From Leptidea sinapis (Eukaryota; Arthropoda; Insecta; Lepidoptera; Pieridae), in NCBI RefSeq assembly GCF_905404315.1, contig NC_066310.1, positions 7,316,001-7,380,000 on the forward strand: a DNA stretch of 64,000 nucleotides. Reading direction: 5' to 3'. Positions 31,001 to 44,500 of the stretch are shown in pieces (the first letter of the stretch is position 1; each line of letters starts with the position of its first letter). A program made the translations under genes and the position numbers. The notes beneath the pieces are model-generated. The model saw only the letters and a list, made by a program, of their open reading frames with translations, made no database searches and was not told where the DNA came from.

Positions 31001-33697
31001 ATGGTCACTTGGAACAGAAGGCCAAACTGGCCTCTAAAAAGCTTGGTGTACTCAGTAAGGCGAGACAGTACTTCACTAAAAGCTTCCGCCTGCAACTTTA
31101 TAAGGCGCAAATTCGGCCTCACATGTAGTACTGTTCTCATCTCTGGGCGGGTGCTCCCCAGTACCAGCTTCTTCCATTTGACCGCATACAACGAAGAGCG
31201 GCTCGAATCATCGACGATCAAATCATCGCCGATCGGCTTGATTCTCTAGCATTGCGTAGAGATGTGGGTTCTCTCTGTATCTTCTATAGTATTTATCACG
31301 GGGAGTGTTCAGAGGAGCTGTTCGGGTTGATTCCAGCGGCCAAATTCCACCACCGGACATTACGTGCAAAGTACCATCCGCATCACGTAGACGTCTGGCA
31401 TTCCACAACCGCGTGTTTTGTTCGAAATTTCTTGCCTCGCACAGCCACTTTGTGGAATCAACTACCGGCAGTGGTCTTCCCGAACAGATACGACTTAGGG
31501 ACCTTCAAGAAAAAAGCATACTCCCACCTTAAAGGCCGGCAACGCATTTCTTGACACACCTGTTGTAGCGGATGTCCATGGGCGGTTGCCTCACCTCTCC
31601 CCATCCCGTGAGCCTCTTGCCCGTTTGCCCCCTCTCATATAAAAAAAGAGTAAACGATCTTTTTTTTAATATTTATTAGGATATTTATTATTGATATGGA
31701 AGATTATTTAGAGCTGAAACTTCAAACGCCTATAACTCAAAAGTGTCTTTGTGTGGTTTGAGTCCTTCCTGCTTAACTGCAAACAGTAGTCACCTTATAA
31801 AATTTGAAAAACAAAATTTACACACACCGAAATAACATTTTTTACAATTTTTGTCTATCCGTCTGACTGTCTGTTTGTTCCGGCTAATCTCTTAAATGGC
31901 TTGACCGACTTTGACTCTCTAAAAATAATTTATATGGTAAAACAACGTTTGCCGGGTCAGTTAGTACACAAATACAATTTGAAAGTAGTCACCTTTCTGC
32001 CCCTGCTTGTACTTGTTCTTGATGGCGGCGAGGGACACGCCCCCCTCGTCCTCGGAGTCGTCGCGGGCTCCCGCGCGACCTCCTCCGGCTCCCCCGGCGC
32101 CTCCGCCCCCTCCCGACCGCCGCTTGGGGCGTGTCGACGCTCGGGACCGCATCGCGGCTCGAAGCTCCATTTCTTCTTTCTGTAAATTAAATTACAGGTA
32201 TAGTAGGCATGCTGCCAAATAATAACTTAATTTATGGTTTCAATTTATTTATATTTTTATAAAAATACTAGTGGACCCGACAAACGTTGTCCTTTACACA
32301 CGTCTTAAATTTGAAAATTCGGCCCAGCCGTTAGGAAGAGGTCATTAACATACACATGAGTAGGAGAATTATATTATATGGATGGAATTGAGAATCAAAA
32401 CTAATCTCAAATTCACTGGAACACTCAAAAAAATCATCAAAATCGGTCCAGCTGTTTAGGAGGTAGTTCAATTGTGAATCTAAATTATAAACCATTCTCG
32501 AATCCACCTGAAGACATACAGAAAGTTTCATTATAATCGGTCAAGCCGTTTAGAAGGCGTTCAGTTACAACAGACGGACAAAAGAAATATAAGATTTTTT
32601 ATTAAAAAACCTTAACATTAGAAAGTCATATTTTATTAACCTTCGCCACAGAAACAATTTTACTTCAAATGGTAAGTACTTTTTTAATGAAAATAAGGGA
32701 TGACACGATCAAGACGTTCAGATGGTAATTGATACGCCTTAACCATTACTACGCAGTGCCACTCAGGATTCTTGAAAAACCCAAAAATTCTGAGCGGCAA
32801 GCAATTGTAGTACTTGCGCTCGTCACCTTGAGACATAAGTTATGTTAATGTTAAGTCTCATTTCCCCAGTAATTTCACTAGCTACGCCGCCCTTCATACC
32901 GAAACACAGTAATGTTTACACATTACTGCTTCACGCGGCAGAAATAGGCGCCGATTACTCAACTTGGCCGGCTATTAGGATAATATTTGTTCTTGGTGTA
33001 AATTTTGTGTTTATGACGATTTCCAAAAAAAAACACTTTATACACCTACATTACATTGTAAAGAATATATGAGAAGCAAAAAAGGCAACAGTCTCATATT
33101 TTCATACTTTCTCTTAATTATAAAGAACGAATGTTTTAAATAAAGCGAATAGTCCTTTACCAGAGCTTGGTATATGTAAATCACCATCACAGTATGTCAA
33201 AAAGGGGCCCTAAAGTTTTAAAAACAATACCTTAAGCTGATATTTCCTATCAGCATCCGGATCTGTTCCAACTTGCGACAGGATCTTGATGGCCGACGTC
33301 TTCGTTGATCGATCAGCTACCGAGAGCGTCATCTTCCTGTGGGTGAACGAGTCCGTGGAATGCGGCCTGAACGAGAGTTTGGTGCGGAACACTGCCTGCC
33401 CTTGTAGACCAGTACCTTGGCGGACGAATAAGTGGTTATGATCACCCTGGAAATGAAAATAAAATAAATTAGAACGCCTGAGCTTAAGCCATCACCATCA
33501 CCCACTCCACACCAATCTCTTGCAACACGAGAGGAATCGCAGGAGCGTTGCCGGCTGTTAAAGAAGGTGTTTTTATGCTACACATATCGTATCGTATTGG
33601 AAACACCGCACAAGGCAGGTAATTCCAGTTTACTAATTTTTCTACTTCTCAACTTTTATCTGTCATTTATACAGCCATGATCAGTACTTTAAGTACA

Positions 33698-33735
<38 letters not shown>

Positions 33736-36700
33736 GAATAGGAGGACAAACGAGCGTACGGGTCACCTGGTGTTAAGTGATCACCGCCGCCCCCATTCTC
33801 TTGCAACACCAGAGGAATCACAAGAGCGTTGCCGGCCTTTAAGGAAGGTGTACGCGCTTTTTTTGAAGGTACCCATGTCGTATCGTCCCCGAAACACCGC
33901 ACAAGGAAGCTCATTCCACAGCTTTGTAGTACGAGGGAGAAAGCTTCTTGAAAACCGCACTGTGGAGGACCGCCACACATCCAGATGGTGGGGATGATAT
34001 CCTAACTTGTGGCGTGTCGTGCGATGGTGAAATTCGGCGGCAGGAATCAGGTTAAACAGCTCTTCGGAACACTCCCCGTGATAAATGCGGTAGAAGACAC
34101 ACAATGAAGCGACGTCTCTACGCAACGCCAAGTGATCCAGCCGTTCACAGAGCACTGAGTCCCCGACAATTCGAGCTGCTCTACGTTGCACGCGGTCAAA
34201 TGGATCGAGCAGATACTGGGGTGCACCAGACCAGAGATGACAGCAATACTCCATGTGTGGCCGGACCTGCGCTTTGTAGAGCGCTAGAATGTGGGCCGGC
34301 TTGAAGTATTGCCGTGCTCTATTGATGACGCCCAGCTTCTTCGAAGCCAATTTGGCTTTGCCCTCCAGATGGCCACGGAATTGGCAATCGCTCGAGATTT
34401 CGAGACCCAGTATTCCGATACTAGGCGCGGCTTTAAGAGAAGTGTTCTCGAAGAGCGGTGATACGACAAATGGGGTTTTTTTAGTGGTAAACGCGCAAAC
34501 TTGAGTCTTCTGGGGGTTAAATTGGACAAGGTTCAATTTACCCCATTCCGCGACCTTCTCGAGAGAGGACTCGATAGAAGACACAAGTTTCTCCCGGCAC
34601 TGGTCGACGATTTCCCGAGAGAGACCTGCATAGCCCGTGTATACGGCATCACCAGTGCTGTCATCTGCATAGCAATGCATGTTGGAGGTGTCCAACATAT
34701 CATTGATATGCAGAAGAAACAGCGTAGGAGATAGCACACAGCCTTGGGGCACTCCAGCATTCACGGGCTTCGGGTTCGAGCAATATCCGTCGACAACGAC
34801 CTGTATGCTACGCCCAGTGAGGAAGCTGGAGGTCCACTTGCACAAGCTCTCGGGAAGCCCAAATGATGGAAGTTTTGAGAGGAGCGCCTTGTGCCATACA
34901 CGATCAAAGGCCTTCGCTATATCCAGGCTAACTGCCAGGCCTTCCCCCTTGCTTTCAATAGCCGCCGCCCATCTATGTGTTAGGTATACCAGAAGATCAC
35001 CTGCCGACCGTCCATGGCGAAACCCGTACTGTCGGTCGTTGATCAACTGGTGACCCTCTAGGTATACTAAAAGCTGGTGGCTAATTATGCTCTCCATGAT
35101 TTTGGAGAGCAGGGAGGTGATAGCAATAGGCCTGTAGTTCGCCGGATCCGAACTGTCTCCTTTTTTTTGGATCGGATGGACAAGGGCTGACTTCCATGAG
35201 TCAGGGACTACGCCTTTGGAATAAGAGTGCCGGAATAAACGCGTTAGCACCGGCGTCAACTCAGGGGCACACGTTCTAAGCACGATTGGAGAAATGCCAT
35301 CCGGCCCGCTCGACTTCCTGACATCCAACGAAAACAGAGCTCGCCTTACAGTTTTCTGTCTGAACTGTACTTCAGGCATAGAGCTCTGACACTGCAGGAT
35401 GGTCGGCGGTGTTTTTCCGTTGTCGTCAAGAGTCGAGTTGGAGGCGAAAAGAGCGCACAGGAGCTCGGCTTTCTCTTTTGCCGTATGGGCCAGGGTGTCA
35501 TTCCTCATGTGCAACGGCGGCATGGACGGCTGGTTGAAGTTACCAAGAGCAGCTTTCGACAACGACCAGAACTTGCGTGTTCCGGTCGGGTAACTGGAAA
35601 GCTGCTCGCCGATTTTGACGACGTGCTTAGACTTCGCACGGGCGATTTGCCGCTTAAAAAATCTGGAGGCACGGTTATATTTCCTCTTAAGAACTTTGCA
35701 GTTCGGGTCCTTTGTGCCCAGCGCCGCAACCCAAGTTCGATACGCCTGTTTTTTGCAGTCAGATGCTGCTTTAACTGACGCATCGAACCAGGGCTGTGAT
35801 CTGCCACCGATCGGTACTACAGAGCTTGGTATAAAAATATCCATGCCCTGCAGTATCACATCGCCTACTGCAATGGCGCAGGCACTAGGATCATCCGAAG
35901 AGAAACAAACCTTGCCCCAAGGGTAGGATGCAAAAAAGGAACGCATCCTATCCCAATCTGCTGACTTGTAGTGCCAAACGCGGCGGGTCGCTGGTGGTCT
36001 GCGACGTTGGCGTCGGATAGGCACTACACTCCTGACCAGGCAATGGTCGGACGTTCCAAGAGGAGCGTCGACAAAGACCTGGTAACCATCGGGATGTGTA
36101 GTCAGCAGAAGATCTAATAAGGACGGCATGTGGCTATCCACATCCGGGAGCCGCGTTGGCGACTCAACCAATTGGGACAGACCATACGCCAATGCAAAAT
36201 TATGCACAGATCGCCCTGCGTAGTCTGTGGTACGTGATCCAAGCCATTCGGCATTGTGCCCGTTGAAATCACCCAAGACCACGATTTCAGCGGAGGGGAT
36301 CTGTGCAAGCACGACGTCAATTGCAGCTTGAACGCAGCCCATGAGATGATCGGTTTCTGCGTTACCACTATGGGACCTGTAGACACACGCATAGATACGG
36401 ACGCGGTCGCCTAAATCTACGCGGAGCCAGAGAGTAGACAGGTCCCTACCCTCAAAATTGCCGAGACGGCGACAGCAGATATCCTCCCTAACGTACACAC
36501 AAACCCCGGCATGAGGCAAAAAGTTGTGCTCAATTTTGTACCCGGGGTACGTTAAATATGACGTATCGCTAGGTCGAGATATCTGCGTCTCCGTAAGGAA
36601 ACACAAGGCCGGCTGCGCCGTCTCAAGGTGGTGGTGGACGGTGATTAAATTGGAGTGAATTCCCCTGATATTGCAAAAGTCCACGTTGAGCGTGGAGCGG

Positions 36701-39700
36701 GGTGCCGTGGTGTTACTGCCTCGTTTGTCCTCGGTCATGCGCGGTTCAGTGCCCACCCCAGAATACGAAGGGCGGCCCGAGCGAGAGTGCTCGGGGAGGG
36801 ATTCTCCGGCTCTGGTAGAGCTGGTACCCTCCTGGGGTAATATCTTTTTACGGACCGCTCTCATAATTTGTGTGGGGGGGGGGAAGGGATGGCCTCCGGC
36901 CCTCGACACTAACCTATGCGAAACATAGCGGCACTAGGCCGCTACTTCACGCCGGTATTCTGTGCGAGTGTGGTAATTAACCCGGACGAGTCTGGCCCGA
37001 TTGTGCTGACGTCATAAGACGGCAGCGTGACTCTCCCACTTCTAAAAAGCCCTTAGTCGCCTCTTACGACACCCATGGGCCTGGGACTCCCCTATTCTTT
37101 TTACGCCCCGGAGAAAGTACAGGGCAAATATATATATACTTTATTGAGTCTTTGAAAAAATGTAAACTCTATGGTCTAAAAGCATAGTTTACCGTACTAT
37201 AATGTCACCAAAACAGCACCGTGTTTTTGGTGCCACAGACAACTAAATCTCGGTAACGTATGGTATTTACATAGAAATATTGGCTAATACATAGTACATA
37301 CATAATATTTCCATGTTCAAGTCATTAGACTAGGTAAATATTTTAATGTAAGCTAAAGAAAAAATATATTTTAATATAATTTACCAAGATGCTGCTAGGT
37401 ATATTCTGTTATTTTCACATTTCCCGCCTGTTTTTTTATGCAAAACAGGGACGAGGCGAGCGGGACGTTCAGCTGATGGTAATTGAAACGCCCTGCCCAT
37501 TACAATGCAGTGCCGCTCAGGCTTATTGAAAAACCCAAAAATTCTGAGAGGCACTACACCTGCGCTCGTCACCTTGAGACATAAGATGTCAAGTCTCATT
37601 TGCTCAGTAATTTCACTAGCTACGGCGCCCTTCAGACCGAAACACAGTAATACTTACACATTACTGCTTCACGGCAGAAATAGCGGTATATAGGGCCGTT
37701 GTGGTACCCATAATCTAGCCGGCATCCGGTGCAAAGGAGCCTCCCACCGCCTTGGCTGTATGCGTGTATCTTTGCCATTCCTTGGAGCAAAAATAAAACC
37801 ACTCACCAGAGATAATAGAACCCTATGTATACAATACATTAAGCTACAGCTCGAAAACTTGTGGTATTTGTTCGATTAATTTTTGTTTCATTTAAAATAT
37901 AGATTACTAATGGGGTAATTATTAATGGGGTGTGTAAAACTGCACTTACATGTTCTGCTAGTACAAAAACCTCAAACACACACATACTCACGCCATGTTC
38001 CCGTAGGGGTAGGCAGAGACAATAGAATGCCACTTGCTTCTATCCTTACAAACTTCAAGCGATTCCTCTACATTTATAACTCTTTTCATACATGCTGGCC
38101 GGTTGCGGGTGCTTAGTACCTTTCCTTTTCTCAAAACGTCCCCAATTTGGTCGACCTGCCCACACACACTTGTTGGCTTATATATTTGATGCTTCATTCT
38201 TTCTTCACTCATTCGCTCCACGTGTCAAAGCAACATCTTTTTTCAGGCCACAGCGTGCTCATATTACCGCATTCAGAATTCTATCAATCAGTCTCACCCC
38301 ACACATACTACGCAGTGATCGCATCTCAAATGCGTTAATTCTGCTTTTATGCTTCTTCTGCCATACCCAACTCTCAGTACCGTACATTAACGTCGCGACA
38401 AGCACTCCATTATGGGCAGCCATTCGCACCTCTTTTGGCACAGCCTGGACGTTCATAAAGGCATGCAGTGCTCCATACACAGTTTCTCGCAGTCACTCTC
38501 CTTTCAATGTCTCCTTCATATCTTCCGTCTCTTATGAATTTAACTTACATGTAAGGGTTGCTTGTAAACATCGAATATTTCAGATCCCAGGTGCAAAGAC
38601 ATGCTGCCATCAGACCACTTCACCATCCTGGCGTTGGACTCCTTCACTGCGTTCCCCTCCTTGTCGAACGCTGTACGCCATCTTATTGTGTTCTCTACCT
38701 TTAACTTGAGCCTGAAAATGGAACCAATATTTTCTAAAGCATCTCAATATTTCCTCTATGGTTAAGTCAAAAATTCGTTACCCGCGGGGAAATATTATAT
38801 GAGGTATCAGTGCAATCGGAGTTGCAATAACCGGATTTAAGCGAGGCATAGGGATTCACAAATACTCAATATCGATGGTAATATTATGAAAAACGTTACA
38901 AAGGTCTGTGTTGTTACACCAGTGATTTTTTTTATAATAATTAGGGACGAGACGAGCAGGACGTTCAGCTGATGGTAATTGATACGCCCTGCCAATTACA
39001 ATGCAGTGCCGATTAGAATTCTCGAAAAACCCAAAAATTCTGAACGACACTACAATTGCACTCGTCACCTTGAGACAAGATGTTAAGTCTCATTTGCCCA
39101 GTAATTTCACTAGCTACGGCGCCCTTCAGACCGAAACACACAGTAATACTTACTTATTACTGCTTCATGGCAGAAATAGGCGCCGTTGTGGTACCCATAA
39201 TCTAGTTGGCATCCTGTGCAAAGGAGCCTCCCACTGGTATGGTGATTTAACATGTTCCAGTTATTAAATCTTTATGTAACTGGGAGACATTAAGCACTAG
39301 GGCTAAGTAGAGAAAACTTACGCATTCCAACCAGGACACCAGCCGTTCCCAATATTCAGTCTATCTCCGGTTGTGGCCTACTTGAGATAAAAATCGTAAC
39401 TATCGTTGACTTTTCTGTCCCAATAAACTTGTCGACAGTAACTCGCCGTATCCGTACATGCTGTCTGTCAATGGGAAGACATATAGCCTCACCAGCGATA
39501 GAAGTTTGTATGGAAATTGCAATTCACGCGTGCCAATATAAGGCGATAAGAATGACTTATCGGGTATATTGGGACAGCTTCAAAGTACTGACAAATAGTA
39601 ATTTATCGCTATCTGTAGATAGTATATTGGGAACGGCCGTACGTGGCACTATAGATTAAACAAACACCTCTCAATCTTAAGTCTCAGAGATTGCAGAGCG

Positions 39701-41539
39701 TGTAGATTCTGTAATAGTGCAGATGAAACCCCGTTACCCCGTCTCTGAATGTGGTCCTTTAATGCGTAAACGCAGCATCTCTTTGGGAAGTCTAATTCTT
39801 CAACCACTTGAGATACGTCAGCTCAAAAGCAAAAGATATAATAATAAGATTCACGAAAAGAATCAATCTTAGCAGTGGCTATCACAATAGATCACATTGG
39901 TCGCAGTGAAACAGGGCTGCACTGAAAGAGCATTATTCTATAGGGTTGTACAACGGTACACTATGCCCAATTATTTAATGCGTCTCGACATCGTAACATT
40001 CGACAAATATTCCATGGGCAAACAGTGTTTGATATAAGTATAATAAATTACTAATCAGGAAGATCACCAATATTTTATGCTTATAACATGTAGAGAAATA
40101 TTTGAATATTCAAAAAAATTCGAATTTAAAACTTATTACAAATTATGAAATGTATAAATAGCTTGCTATATAATACTTAAAATCATGTGGTTCCATTGAC
40201 ATAGAACTATTGAACTATACACTAACTTGACTATATAATGTGGTAACTAAAGGCTGATTGTAATGTTCTTCTTACCTAGCTCTGCCCTCTTCATCCAGAG
40301 TCTCTTCTTCATCAATCTCATCCTCGTAAGTATTAGGGTCATACGGCCTGGTTTCCACAGACAAAAAGTTAGGCAACTTCACAAAGTGCAGCTCCTTGCC
40401 AAGCTCCGTCCATATCTTGGGCATGTCAACGTCGATACGAGTCTCTGGTATCTCCTGTTCTTCTTCTTCTTCAGGTTTCTCGCGAGCATCCTAAGTGGAA
40501 AAACATTTCGAGGATTAGTCGAAGTTATTTTGGTTATGTATATTGAATGGATAAAATTATTTCAACTAATTATATATCCTCCTTAGAAGAGAGACATATA
40601 TTAGAAGATGGATCAATTACTAATTAATACCATATATTTTTTTATGAAAATAAGGGACGAGACGAGCAGGACGTTTAGGTGATGATAATTGTTACTCTCT
40701 ACCCATTATAATGGAGTACCGTTCAAGATTCTTGAAAAACCAAAACATTCTGAGCGGAACTACAATTGCGCTCGTCACCTTGAGACATAAGATGTTGAGT
40801 CTCATTTGCCCAGTAATTTCACTAGCTATGGCACCCTTCAGACCGAAACACAGTAATGTTTGCACATTACTGCTTCACGGCAGAAATAGGCGCCGTGTAT
40901 GCTGTTGTTGCAGCATAAGTAACCGCTTTAAAAACAGGTAAAAATTTTGCGATGTCTTACATTTTTGCGTTCGTGACGCACCTTCTACTGAGCTTCTATC
41001 GAGCTAGATTCGGAGGAACTGAATCCTAGGCAGGAAAAGGGACGGAATTTACGGTTAGTGGTTATAATCTTAGCGTTAAGAAGTTCGATGAATTCTGAAA
41101 TACAATTCACACAATTTTTCAGATTAAAATAAATTTTCACATAAATGCCTTCACAGATTTTGTTGAGTCCAAGTCTACCTCAAGAGTTGACTACAAGAAA
41201 GGCAAAAATAAAAAAAAATCACATTTTTTGTAACCGCTAATATTTATATCGAATTCAACAGCGCCCGTTATTTTATTATTATTAGACATAATATAAGATA
41301 GAAGAGAATCCAGACTCATAGATTTAAATCCATATCTTTTTAACTTACCTCATCACCGCTGGCTTTCGCTTCATCGCCAGAGCGCCTCTCATCATCAGAC
41401 TTTGCTTGGCTTCGACTGCGTGATCTCGACCGTGATCGGGACCTATCTGATCGCTTTTCCTTGTCTTCATCAGAACTAATATCGGACGCATCACCGAAAA
41501 GTGCGTCAGCAGTAACTGAAAGAATATAATATCATGGCC

Positions 41540-41575
<36 letters not shown>

Positions 41576-44500
41576 TAGTTATTTGCAAAAAACATAGTAT
41601 ACAATGGTGTTTAAATTTAAATAAATAATAAGAGCTTATATGTTTTGCCAGCACTATTCCTAGCATGCAAATATTTAAACAAAATGAATATCAGAATTTC
41701 ATTTCCATAAATTCCTTAACACTATAAAAATTATAACCATTTAGCCAACTATACAGCTTATTCTTAAATAATCTAGAATTTAATTTTTTTATGCTACTCG
41801 GTAACTTATTATAAACACGAACACAATTACATACACAACTTTTATTATATTTATTAATTTTTGGAACATCGTGAAAAACGAGTCTTTGTGGATCACGTCG
41901 GTTCCGCGGATTTAGATCATTAGCTGATTTAAACAATTCTTTATTTTTTTTTACAAACATACATATCTCGAAGATGTAAATCATATATCTTTGCACTGAT
42001 TTTGAGAAACCATACCATTTTTAAATTCAATTTGATATAAGTTTCTTGTGCCCATTCTTCGCAGGTCTGAGGCATATATGCATTCTATTTTACTGAGGAA
42101 ACCTTTTTGGAATGGGTGCTAGGTTTTGAATGTCAATAAGTGATATTTTATATATAATTTTACGACCATATAGCCGAATGGTTAGTGACCCTGACTACTG
42201 AGCTAGAGGTCCCGGGTTCGAATCCCGTAGGTGCAATCATTTATATGATGAATACGGATGTTTGTTACCGAGTCATGGATGTTATGTATTTATGTATGTT
42301 TAAGTAAATATATTGTATTAAATACATCGTTGTCTTGTACCCATAGTACAGGCTATGTCTAGGAGCAAGATAATTTGTGTTATATTATATCTTATTTTTA
42401 ATAAAATATTTAAATTTGATCAAATACGCTATAGAACTTTGAACTACCGCTAGTCAGTAAGAAAACAAACTGTAAGTTATTCAACATAATTAATAAATAA
42501 ATCAAAGGAGTTCATTTGCATTGAACATTTGACATGACTGTCCACTTGTCTGTGGTGTTAATATTAAAAAGAGTGTGTGTGCACTTATGTATGCACGATA
42601 GATACACACTTCTTTGGCCTAACAAAACAAAAATCCTTAAAATTATTTATTCCTCGTACTATTCTACGTTTGTAGAAAGAACAATATTGTAAAAATCTTG
42701 CAACGATGGCTTTGATAATTTATTATTAAATAACGAATATGGCTGTACGGGCTTGAACCCTTTGCCTATCCTAATAATGTACGAAGAAACCAAAAAAAAA
42801 TAACGAATGTCGCAAACGTCAGAAAATTTTAGGAACCAACTCACCCTGTTACTTTTGTGATACAGTGATGCGCGCGCATCTTATAATATCACTCTCATCA
42901 TTTTTTCATAACGCGCCTAAAGAAGTATAAATTCAAAAAATAGGATCTGTTTAAATACATATAAATTCAAATACCATTATCACCCTTCTCCTGATTCTCT
43001 TCATCAGAATCCTCCAGTTTCTTCGTCTTCTTCTTTGGTTTGCCACTCGCATCTGAATCGCTGCCCGAGCCCTTGCGTTTCGAAATCTTCTCTTCTCCAT
43101 CACTTTCAGAGTCGGACAGTACTTGCCTTTTCTTTTTCTCTTCTGAAATATCATCAATATAATAAAAAAAAATGTTATTTTAACTCAGGTAGAGGGATAT
43201 GAGGATATAGATTGACTGAACTTTAAAGATAATATAATAATAATATTTACATAATTTTATACAAATTATCTAGCCCCAAACTAGGCATAGCCTATACTAT
43301 GTGTGCAAAACAATAATATATTTAATACAGTATATATTTATTTAACATACATAAATGTACATCCATCACTCGGAAACAAACATCCATATTCTTCAAATAA
43401 ATGTTAGCACCTACCGGAATTCGAACTCGAGACCTCCAGTTCAGTTGTCAGCATCACTAACCACTGGGCTATATGAGTCGCCATAATATATATATCTATA
43501 GAGCTGAATTTTCTATAAATTCAACTAGTTTGTAAGGTTTACTTGATCACAAAGGAAAATAATCAATTGTGCTTAAAACATAAATTCTATTTAAAAAAAG
43601 AACTAGTCTGCTGTTGTTAAATTTAAAGTTATCTTTTATATTTATGGGTTTATCAAAGCATAATTGTGTTGATAGCTAGCTTAATGCCTTTGTTTGTGTT
43701 TTTTTTATGGAATAGGAGGACAAACGAGCGTACGGGTCACCTGGTGTTAAGTGAACACCGCCGCCCACAATCTGTTGCAACACCAGAGGAATCATAGGAG
43801 CGTTGCCGGCGTTTAAGGAAGGTGTACGCGCTTTTTTTTAAGGTACCCATATCGTATCGTCCTGGAAGCACCGCACAAGGAAGCTCATTCCACAGCTTTG
43901 TAGTACGTGGAAGAAAGCTCCTTTAAAACCGCACTGTGGAGGACCGCCACACATGCAGATGGTGGGGATGATATCCTAACTTGTGGCGTGTCGTGCGAAG
44001 GTGGAATTCGGCGGCAGGAATCAGGCTAAACAGCTCTTCGGAACACTCCCCGTAATAAATGCGGTAGAAGACACACAATGAAGCGACATCTCTACGCAAC
44101 GCGTTTGTTATAGTGTATGTAGGTATGTGGGTTGATGCATCTAATATATTCGGTAGTTTATGTGATTTTTATCCTAATTTTACCTAAGCTATGAATAATA
44201 AATGCACTGATATGTCATCATACTATGCAGCACCTGTTAAAGGTGCAGCACCATTTATTATATATTCGATTGTAATATTCCACAATGTGCCCCTGTATTA
44301 TTTGGGTTTAAAAAGAACGATCACAAACTTTTTTGACGACCGAGTTGTTAGCGATCCTACCTACAAAGCTAGAGGTCCCGGGTTCGAATCCCGGTAGGTG
44401 CAAGCATTTATATGATGAATGTGGATGTTTGTTTCCGAGTCATGGATGTTTAAATGTATTTATGTATGTTTATATGAATTTATGTATGTTTAAGTAAGTA

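Noticed and set aside
40263..40586. + strand 107-codon ORF
   Set aside because: Antisense shadow of Leo1 exon 7.
41540..41574. Regular short repeats as a CRISPR-like array
   Set aside because: Simple AAT microsatellite in a eukaryotic intron; no spacers.
42163..42240. tRNA gene
   Set aside because: Box A and B are present but the sequence is the head of a repeated SINE with a common body and tail; the cloverleaf arms do not pair properly.
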